Part shown: positions 10,601 to 16,732 of the stretch, piece by piece
Position numbering within the stretch: position 1 is the first letter of the stretch
How the letters are laid out: every line of letters begins with the position of its first letter
Assembly: GCA_013365325.1 (NCBI GenBank)
Contig: JABVXV010000667.1
Span: 1 to 16,732 of the forward strand
DNA: 16,732 bases
Reading direction: 5' to 3'
Origin: Dipetalonema caudispina
Lineage: Eukaryota > Nematoda > Chromadorea > Rhabditida > Onchocercidae
Position numbers and translations under genes: made by a program
Notes under the pieces: model-generated
What the model was told of the DNA's origin: nothing
The model's input: only the letters and a program-made list of their open reading frames with translations
The model's database searches: none

Positions 10601-12931
10601 CAATATTTGAAAAATACCACAGAAGCAACCGTACCTCCAGCTACTTTCAAAAGTAATTTTACACCAGGGAGAAAATTCTCCTGAACAGCAACCATCAGTG
10701 CTGTATGATTGTTCGTATCTACAGCAAAAATATCTACTCCTAAACTGATTAGTCGTCGCATCATAACCTAAAAAATGTGAACAAAATTCCTTTAGTACTT
10801 TGTGTTGCTACAAAACGTTCTCTTCTCTTCCATATCCTAATCTTACTGGTAACATTTTCATCTCTTTTTATTTTCTATTTGATGAATCTAAACTGTATTA
10901 TATAAGGAATTACAGGAATTAGCCATGTTCTGTTATGTTTCCAATATACAGAAAGAAATGCATAAATTCATAATCCGTGTATTTTGATAAGAGAAAACAA
11001 CGCACTAAATCTTTGGTATTTGCGGATTCGTGCAGTGCCGACCATCCATCATACCATACGTCCAACGGATTGGCACCTCTGTCAATTAATAATAAAGCCA
11101 AAGCAGTATTTTTGGATTTAATAGCTTGAATCAGTGGGGTCATTTCGTCCAGAGTTCGACTATTTGGATTTGCTCCCTACAAAGGTATGGATTTTGATGT
11201 CTTTCATAAACAAAAGACATAACCTTTTAGATCCTTTTCTTTTTGACGAAAAAAATGAATGAGTAAGCCTACACAGATCAATCTTCCTCCATTAAGAGGT
11301 ACCTGAGGCATTCAGTTTTCAATTAATTGAAGCCGATTTTCTTGAAAATAACCTTGTCTGGGAATATCTAAAATTTTAACATAGCTATATGAGTGATCCA
11401 CTTCAAATATATTACACACTATAAACAGAAATGCTAACAAACGTACGTTATCAAGAAGATATCGTGCTACTTCGAGAGCTTCGTCATGCCTGCATGACAT
11501 GCGGCAAACCAGCATCAGCGGTGTAATAGAATCATGAGCTTGAGCATTAACATTACAACGTCCTTGAAAGAAATAATTAAATAAAAAATTAAATGAAATT
11601 AAAGAAATCTAAATGTTTTGTTAAGGATTCAATCGAAAGACTTTTTTCTTTCACTCTATGCTGTGCACAGCAGCAAACACGATAATTAATGACAATTAGT
11701 GTGTTTGCAACGTAACATCACACGGTTGAAGGAAGATAAGAAAGTATCACCCGGATTTTTGGTGATGAAATGACTACTCAAACGAAACAATAATTTTCCA
11801 CTTTTACTTTAACAAGTTATCACCAAGTCTTGCATATTTGAAGACAACGAACGCTTCAAATAAGGCATTTAAATAAGTAAATTGCCAACGAACAATAAAC
11901 AGCAAAAACCTTTGACATTCTTTTAAATCGAGGAGAATCAGTAGGACAATGGGTAAAAAAAAATTGTTTGTGTGCTGGATTACTTGATCCAAGCTATCTT
12001 ATTGCTTTTCTTCAAAAATGAAACAAATTACTTGCTACAATAACGAGTAGGAAACCGTTGGGAGTGATACAAATCATCGCCTTACTTATTTTTAACAAAT
12101 CTAAGCAAAAAAAAAAAAAGATATCTTACCACTTTCAATAAGCACTTTACAACATTCTAAATGCAATCCATAAGCAGCCTCATGAATTGGCCACCAGGAA
12201 CGATCATCTGGAAATGCTCCATATCCAGCATGCAGCAATTGCTGTGTCAACTCGACATTACCCAAACGACAAGCAACGCCAACCGTTACGTTGCTTTCTA
12301 CCACAATTGGTTCCTCTTCAAATCTTCGAATACTGCTACTGTTCCAATCTGATCTTGTCTAAACAACAACAGTTACGTGAAATATATTGCAGGAAATTTA
12401 ACAAAATAATGATCATCTTGGAAATTACAAGAATTAAGTATAAAACCGTAAGCTGCTGCAAAAGATAATCTATTTTTCTCTTTAACATGAAACATGAAAC
12501 GCATCACTAGTTCCCATTTTTTTTTTTAAAATATTTATAAACGAAATTATACCATTACCGCATATCGTCTATATAATGTGCAATTTATCATACACACTAT
12601 ATATTTTACTCTTACTTTTTCAAAAAATTCATAACAATTAAATAGAAAAAATGAATCTTTGAGATTGCCTTTTTGGTAATGAAATGAATATCAAACGTAC
12701 GGAATAAAATTTTTGATAAGAAATCAGAAAAAGTAATGTTCAAAAAAATTAAGAAATAAAATAACACATGTTAATGATTTAATAGCCGTATTATATTCAT
12801 GAAGTAACATACGTTTACATTCCGTTCAACACTACACGTAATACACGCAAAACATTTGCTAGCAATTAATATAACTTGTTATTATATCAAAAAATATAAC
12901 TTACTCGTTTCATTAGTTGATCATATCCCAT
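7529..12931 (-). CDS. ASB3: ASB3-like ankyrin repeat and SOCS box protein (13 exons)
   Basis: Spliced minus-strand exons: 12931-12905, 12358-12130, 11562-11447, 11176-11006, 10767-10635, 10344-10262, 10087-9914, 9639-9559, 9341-9195, 9000-8888, 8573-8465, 8141-7980, 7687-7529. They total 1,704 bases, or 567 residues and a TAG stop; human ASB3 has 518. Every junction keeps phase and almost every acceptor is a T-rich TAG or CAG. The product has ten to twelve ankyrin-type repeats (about residues 36-460) and a SOCS box (516-560). Landmarks shared with ASB3 include WPIHEAAY in repeat 2, GANPN and TPL in repeats 3 and 4, GWSALHE in repeat 5, LCRL in the BC box and LPIP in the Cul5 box. In the known family the SOCS box binds Elongin B/C and Cullin-5 while the repeats hold the substrate, so the protein should be a ubiquitin-ligase substrate receptor. 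Its target here is unknown. Uncertain points are the first exon and the acceptor of exon 11. All ortholog comparisons are from memory, not a database search. Confidence 0.9.
7688..7979 (-). other. ASB3-like intron 12
   Basis: The donor is AAG then GTAATG and the acceptor is ATTTTAG. Its middle (about 7785-7925) is less AT-rich than the other introns and is open on the plus strand for about 60 codons. I could not assign it to any known family. Confidence 0.6.
7980..8141 (-). CDS. ASB3-like exon 12: linker between repeats and SOCS box
   Basis: It encodes 54 codons in phase 0 at both ends, starting NWCRC (ASB3 has LLCNSW here) and ending GAQPK. The segment is helical and not ankyrin-like, as in ASB3. 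The acceptor is CCATTTTAG and the donor GTAATG. Confidence 0.85.
8142..8464 (-). other. ASB3-like intron 11
   Basis: It runs from the donor GTAAAT at 8464 to the acceptor CCATTTTAG at 8142. It is AT-rich and I see nothing else in it. Confidence 0.7.
8465..8573 (-). CDS. ASB3-like exon 11: last ankyrin-like repeat
   Basis: It encodes VERTCDVPDALVSALG and on to LLSCGLDPALK, which matches the HAIKAQ to AGFDPLILL segment of ASB3. Two acceptors in the same phase are possible: ATTTTAG (start 8573) or TTGTTTTAG (start 8615, adding 14 residues). I chose 8573 because the spacing to the previous repeat then matches ASB3. Confidence 0.78.
8888..9000 (-). CDS. ASB3-like exon 10: degenerate ankyrin repeat
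   Basis: The acceptor is TTTATTTAG and the donor is ATGAG then GTAATG (phase 2). It encodes 37 whole codons including NCFSPFLFAF and LYKFLENDVDINAM, which fit the weakly conserved late repeats of ASB3. Confidence 0.82.
9195..9341 (-). CDS. ASB3-like exon 9: ankyrin repeat
   Basis: It encodes 49 codons in phase 0 at both ends. The ankyrin signature is clear: HTPLREAVRKGYTSIVERLL followed by KAGAK. The acceptor is CCGTTTCAG and the donor is AAG then GTGCAC. Confidence 0.9.
9559..9639 (-). CDS. ASB3-like exon 8: ankyrin repeat
   Basis: It encodes 27 codons, VDPVSAAAYSGSYESICLLL followed by DAGFSTE, and aligns with VSPVYSAVFGGHEDCLEILL of ASB3. The acceptor is TAGCTTCCAG and the donor is GAG then GTTCAA, which is weak. 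Confidence 0.88.
9914..10087 (-). CDS. ASB3-like exon 7: two ankyrin repeats
   Basis: It encodes 58 codons. It finishes one repeat (LLLLISHGADCNL) and holds most of the next (VHAIAAAALNNHPKCVELLI). The phrase LLIP is shared with ASB3 at the same place. The acceptor is TTTTTTACAG and the donor is GAA then GTTAGT. Confidence 0.9.
10262..10344 (-). CDS. ASB3-like exon 6: ankyrin repeat start
   Basis: The exon starts with the last two bases of a split Asp codon and encodes 27 more codons, including NGLTCIMAAADAGFED. The donor GTAAGT is a perfect consensus and the acceptor is TTTTAATTTAG. Confidence 0.88.
10635..10767 (-). CDS. ASB3-like exon 5: ankyrin repeats
   Basis: It encodes 44 codons plus one base. 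It has VMMRRLISLGVDIFAVDTNN and HTALMVAVQ, then LLLKVAG. The acceptor is CATTTTTTAG and the donor is GGAG then GTACGG. An earlier GTAGCT would break the phase. Confidence 0.9.
11006..11176 (-). CDS. ASB3-like exon 4: ankyrin repeats
   Basis: It encodes 57 codons. GANPNSRTLDEMTPL matches GADPNATTLEETTPL of ASB3 at 10 of 15 residues. RGANPLDV and GWSALHESA follow. The donor is TTA then GTGCGT and the acceptor is ACCTTTGTAG. Confidence 0.93.
11447..11562 (-). CDS. ASB3-like exon 3: ankyrin repeat
   Basis: It starts with two bases of a split Gly codon and encodes 38 codons, including NVNAQAHDSITPLMLVC and ARYLLDN. The acceptor TTTCTTTCAAG ends in AAG, which is unusual but is needed for the phase. 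The donor is AAC then GTACGT. Confidence 0.87.
11563..12129 (-). other. ASB3-like intron 2
   Basis: This 567-base intron runs from the donor GTAAGA at 12129 to the acceptor TTTCAAG at 11563. A T-rich run follows the donor on the minus strand. The 62-codon minus-strand frame at 11804-11992 shows no ankyrin pattern and is not an exon. Confidence 0.75.
12130..12358 (-). CDS. ASB3-like exon 2: N-terminal region and first two ankyrin repeats
   Basis: It encodes 76 codons plus one base. After a Ser/Glu-rich lead (TRSDWNSSSIRRFEEEP) come VGVACRLGNVELTQQLL and SWWPIHEAAYGLHLECCKVL, which match VGLAAREGNVKVLRKLL and [20 protein letters not shown] of ASB3. A TAG lies in frame just upstream, at the acceptor itself (GTTGTTTAG), and there is no in-frame ATG before the repeats, so a separate first exon is required. 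Confidence 0.92.
12359..12904 (-). other. ASB3-like intron 1
   Basis: A 546-base AT-rich intron from the strong donor GTAAGT at 12904 to the acceptor GTTGTTTAG at 12359. I see nothing else in it. Confidence 0.55.
12905..12931 (-). CDS. ASB3-like exon 1 (preferred): start codon and 9 residues
   Basis: An ATG at 12931-12929 gives MGYDQLMKR and runs into a consensus donor, CGA then GTAAGT, in the phase that exon 2 needs. A TGA lies in frame directly before the ATG. The alternative is an ATG at 13011 giving 19 residues (MEHLLRYFTIHNSPENIEF) with donor GTGAGA at 12954, also in phase. I prefer the first because of its stronger donor. Confidence 0.45.
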
Positions 12932-15000
12932 TCAAGTAATAAATTAATTCTCACAAATTCAATATTTTCTGGAGAGTTATGAATGGTAAAATATCGCAAT
13001 AAATGCTCCATTTCCTTAAAAAAAAAACTAAACTTTCAAACAATTTCATCATATTTTCCGGATTTATCACTTCGATGATCATTCCGCGATTCCTCTCTCC
13101 GTCTACCGTACATATTACATGTTGAATGTCTTATCTCTCTTCCATTTTCTTCCTTTCATCATAATTGCTATGCTATTCCGAATCATTCGGTGATGAATCA
13201 TATTAATCGTCCGTTTATACGGCTCACCGGATTATTTATAAATCTTGCTGTACTAATAATTTAATTTCAAATCTAATAGTCATGAAGATATTTTCAACGA
13301 AATTTGCAACTACTCTGCTATTATTTGATATCTATGCCCGCGATCTTCTCCCGCCCCCCCCAATGCTTTCCATTAGCTCTCAGATATTTGCAACAAATTC
13401 TCTCATATATCATTATTAGTTGAATTTCAAAATTTTTCATGTTATTCCATCCCTTTATTAGCTTATCCATCGATTAGCAAAATTATCAATTGACAAATTT
13501 AATAGCACATTTTTGATTGTCAAAGAAATTTGCATGAAATTTTTGAAATCGATTTTTTTTTTTTTTTTTTATTTTTTTGCTTTACTTTTTCAAAATAATG
13601 TAAATAATCGAAGCAATTTGTTCAAATATATACGTTTAATTCATATTCATTTTATAAATTTGATCAAAATTTTAGAGAATAGTAATGAAAAAATTAACAT
13701 TCATTTGAGGATTTTGATTTCATCAATCATTATCCATGAAGGATTTTACGATATAATCAATGTAAAAAAGAGAAATTAATTACTTTCTCTTATTAATTAT
13801 TGTCATCACCAGAGTGGAAGTTAGAGTGATAGCTTAAACTTCTCAAAATTATTCGATTTATCTGACTTTAAATGAATTGAAAAAGCCAAGATAAATGATA
13901 ATTTCTACTGTTAATGATGATAATTGATAGATTTAAATGATCTCATCAACCAATAATAATATTCAGGAGAGATGGGAATAATTCGTTTTCCGGTTTTTTT
14001 TTTTTATTGCTTCCGATTTTTGCAATCCTTTTTTTTTATGAGATATTTCGAATTTTATGATTTTCGTACATTTTTCATAAAATTTTCTTCCTTTTTTTTT
14101 TTTCTTTTTGTAATCCAAAGATAATTTAGTGATGATAATTTTGATAATAATCGAATGATTGATCCATTAATATTGTAGTATCAAAAGTTATCATAATATA
14201 GGAGAGGCGTAAAATGACAATGATTAAAAGATAAGTAATTATTATTCGGAAATTGTGAGGTTTGATTGATTTCTAAAATTAATTGTAATTAATTGATAAA
14301 ATGAATTAGCAAATAAAAAGCTTTTTTTTTTTTTCTTTTTTCATTCATGACTTTAAAAAGTGTAAATGATGAAGTCAAATAAACCGCCGGTATAGAGTAA
14401 ATTATTTATCGAATGGAAATAATAACAAAAGATTTTATCCTATCATATCAAATTTGATAAAATATTATTGATGGAGATTTTTTTTGAATTGTATTTTGAA
14501 ACAAAGAACAAAAAAAAAAAAAAAATTCTTTCCCAAACAATAACAATCAATTTTATCAATAATATGAATGATAATTATTTGAACTTTTTATTTCAAATAT
14601 TTATTAATGTTCAAAGAAATTCATTGAATTTTATGCAATTTGTTAAATAGGTATGCAATGCAAGCTGCATGCAATGAATGCAAATTTTTTATATATGTAA
14701 GCGGTAATTTGCTTGTAGAAAAATACATAAATATTGATTAAAAGTGAAATATAACGGTTGTTAATGTTTGAAATGATATCATTTTCTTCTTTATAATTTA
14801 AAATGGATGATTAGAAAATTATGAAAATTTAATTAATCTCACATGAATGCATTTACTCTATCAAGTAAGCCATCATATAGTTCCAATGATTTGCTTTAAG
14901 AAATTTCAACATACAATGATACCTTAATTTGAAATTTAAATCCAGAAAAAAAAAAGAAAAAAAAAAACCAATTTGTAGAGATTAATTATACAAGCTTTAA
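12932..15000. other. upstream region of the ASB3-like gene
   Basis: No gene was recognised. The part at about 13060-13400 is less AT-rich, with pyrimidine-rich runs, a C8 run near 13355 and small palindromes, and may hold the promoter of the minus-strand gene. The rest is AT-rich with T-runs (13553-13570, 13995-14007, 14319-14334) and a cluster of ATGCAA motifs at 14653-14685. Confidence 0.5.
13060..13400 (-). promoter_or_regulatory. candidate promoter region of the ASB3-like gene
   Basis: This patch sits just upstream of the first exon and reaches about 42 percent G+C over 13081-13140, well above its surroundings. It contains the palindromes CCGAATCATTCGG (13178-13190) and CCGTTTATACGG (13211-13222). 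No transcription start can be read from the sequence. Confidence 0.25.
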
Positions 15001-15425
15001 AGTATTAATTTTCATTATTCTTTTTGATTTTCTACAAATACAAATAGATTCGACAAGCTATGGTAGAATAGCAAACTACAAGCCTGATCATTGGAGAATA
15101 AAAAATTGAAAAAATAAATTTAAAAACATCGACCGACTCAAAAATTGTACATATTATTTCAATCAAGATTACACCAAAAAAAAATCCTCACTAAGTTTTT
15201 CTAGGACTAATAAATGGAAAAATTTTAGCTTAACCAAAATTTTTACCAAATAGATATGCAGCAATATCAATCGTTACGATAAGCTATATTAATATGGCTT
15301 ACCTGAAATATTACCTTTACTGTATCTACAGCAAGAAGATCAACTATATTAAGTATGACTATTATCTCATAATTATTGTTAATAATCTTATATAATACAT
15401 TTGCAATAGTTTGAGCTTTGAACTT
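15001..15425 (-). pseudogene. cdsA: decayed bacterial-type cdsA (phosphatidate cytidylyltransferase), probable organelle or endosymbiont transfer
   Basis: CdsA makes CDP-diacylglycerol from phosphatidic acid and CTP at the inner membrane of bacteria. On the minus strand from 15283, the frame reads LIVTIDIAAYLFGKNFG, a stop, AKIFPFISPRKT, two stops, then GFFFGV. This follows the conserved CdsA core, D-x-x-AY-x-x-GK-x-FG-x-x-K-x-x-P-x-SP-x-KT-W-x-G. The stops at 15232-15230 (TAA), 15193-15191 (TAG) and 15190-15188 (TGA) fall where a Lys, the Trp and a Ser are expected, and each is one base from such a codon. A TAG at 15286-15284 likewise fits a lost Trp. A hydrophobic open frame continues upstream to 15425 after a frameshift, and a weaker match to the later VES...KR...K segment lies at about 15054-15004. 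The GK-x-FG-x-AK spacing and KT-W-S-G are bacterial (alphaproteobacterial) in style rather than like the eukaryotic enzyme. Wolbachia is the likely source if this is a filarial worm. The upstream and downstream limits are approximate. Confidence 0.6.
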
Positions 15426-16562
15426 TCACATGTAGCATGCATTTGTAAAGAATCGAATAAAAGCAATGCACAATTATGAAACAATAATATACAACGATGT
15501 AGTAAAGATACATTAAGAATACGTCACAAATTAATATATTACTGTAAAGTTATGAATATTGTTAAAGGAAAGAAAGGAAAAAAACTATGAATATAGTAAC
15601 GTGAACCTTTTTTACGTTACAATATTTTTTTTTGTGACAAAAAAAAAAAAAAAAAAAATTATAAAATATTAAAATGGCCACTTTTTAGGTTGGAAAAAAG
15701 AAAAACCGGTAAAACTTTAGTATAAATAACTCAAGTAATTTGTTAATTTCGTAATTAATAATTTAGGAATTTATTTTTATTATGCATAAACATTTTTATG
15801 TGACTAAAAAAGATTTATTTATTTCTTAATATCTGAATTTTATAACATTAGAGCAAGAAACTTCATACAAACATAAAGTTTAATCAAAAATGGCAAATAT
15901 TTAAAATTAAATTAAATTTTCTGAAATGTTTTCTTGGGAAAAAAAAAATTATTCTATTAATAAAATCAAAAAGAGATCAGTTTTGTTCATAAAATGTTCC
16001 CATAATTTGTAGAGTTCTTTTTTTTTGAATGGGAAGGAGAAGGTGTAAAATCATTTCATTAATACTCAAATAATGGTACTATAATGGAAAAATTACATTC
16101 CACAAAAAGTAAAGTACTTTTTAATTTTAATTAAGGTATTAAATTACATAGCATAACAAAAGTTACCTTACTAAGCGTAAAATGATAAAGGTAATTTCGG
16201 TAGTACCATTTAAATTTTTAGTACTTTTAATCTTACACCAATCTTGTTATTATCACTTAAATGTTAGTAATTTTAATTTTGTCTTACTATATTCAATAGT
16301 TGTCAAATAGCAAGAAAAAAATTCAAATTCATACAATTCAAACTTGCAATCGTGTACATTGAAATGGAAATGGATCATTACATTATTTTAAATTCAAAAG
16401 TAAGTTCGTCATAATTATTCTAACAAATAACGATATATCATTACTATTCAAACCAATTCCAGTATCATAGAAATTAGTTAGTCATCTTCGTTTAATTAAA
16501 TGGAACAGTAAGCACTTCAGTTTCTGATCTATTTCATGCAAGCATAATTTGCGTGATATGAT
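15426..16562. other. AT-rich sequence without recognisable genes
   Basis: It contains a 7-base inverted repeat (15597-15603 and 15614-15620), a run of 20 A residues (15639-15658) and assorted A/T runs. I found no exon and no further bacterial-type motif. Confidence 0.5.
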
Positions 16563-16732
16563 ATTACCTATCAGATGACTGAACGATCTATAACATTACC
16601 TATCAGATGACTGAATGATCTATAACATTACCTATCAGATGATTGAATGATCTATAACATTACCTATCAGATGATTGAATGATCTATAACATTACCTATC
16701 AGATGATTGAATGATCTATAACATTACCTATC
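16563..16732. repeat. 32-bp minisatellite, 5.3 copies, continuing past the right edge
   Basis: Units of 32 bases begin ATTACCTATCAGATGA and end ATCTATAAC: 16563-16594, 16595-16626, 16627-16658, 16659-16690, 16691-16722 and a partial 16723-16732. Unit 1 has GACTGAAC, unit 2 GACTGAAT and units 3 to 5 GATTGAAT. The left edge of the array therefore holds the variant copies, and the copies to the right are identical. Confidence 0.97.

Noticed and set aside
12161..12468. Two plus-strand frames opposite ASB3-like exon 2
   Set aside because: The minus-strand reading has clear ankyrin motifs and matches ASB3; the plus-strand frames do not resemble any family.
13513..13779. 88-residue plus-strand frame with a poly-Phe run
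   Set aside because: It is low-complexity AT-rich sequence with a T-run and no family motif.
14971..15039. 9-base inverted repeat ATTTGTAGA with TCTACAAAT 51 bases away
   Set aside because: Short AT-rich arms at this distance are expected by chance here.
15190..15290. The CdsA-like core read as an exon of the host CDP-diacylglycerol synthase
   Set aside because: Several in-frame stops lie within the motif, no splice sites could remove them, and the spacing is closer to the bacterial enzyme; a host pseudogene is kept as the alternative.

Overview
The window looks like a piece of a nematode nuclear chromosome, most likely from a filarial worm. It is very AT-rich, its genes are split into many small exons by introns of roughly 200 to 3,500 bases, and the 3' splice sites are short T-runs ending in TTTAG or TTTCAG. 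There are many simple-sequence tracts and no bacterial-style gene packing. The species cannot be named from the sequence alone. A decayed bacterial-type gene near the right end would fit old transfer from Wolbachia, which is well known in filarial genomes, but this part is inference.

Left third (1-5451, plus strand): the 3' end of a gene for a type I membrane protein. Three exons join in phase. The first (603-757) is the end of a CUB-like extracellular domain, the second (4241-4381) a single transmembrane helix, and the third (5288-5451) a cytoplasmic tail ending in a possible PDZ ligand. The 5' exons lie off the left edge. The large introns carry an ATT tract of about 39 repeats, a GT tract, an AAT tract, a mixed GAT/AAT tract and a decayed tandem repeat.

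Middle (5452-7528): the gap between two convergent genes. It holds AT-rich filler, a perfect 31-base hairpin, and a weak unexplained open segment on the minus strand.

Centre (7529-12931, minus strand): a gene in 13 coding exons that I reconstructed exon by exon. Its product, about 567 residues, has ten to twelve ankyrin-type repeats and a C-terminal SOCS box, and aligns along its length with vertebrate ASB3 (ankyrin repeat and SOCS box protein 3), a substrate receptor of an Elongin BC/Cullin-5 ubiquitin ligase. Every exon junction keeps phase. Only the first exon and one acceptor are uncertain.

Right third (12932-16732): non-coding upstream DNA of the ASB3-like gene, with a somewhat GC-richer patch that may be the promoter, a cluster of ATGCAA motifs, a decayed CdsA (phosphatidate cytidylyltransferase) relic on the minus strand at about 15001-15425, and a 32-base minisatellite that runs off the right edge.

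No operon or shared pathway links the two intact genes: one makes a cell-surface protein and the other an intracellular ubiquitin-ligase adaptor. The least expected item is the CdsA relic.
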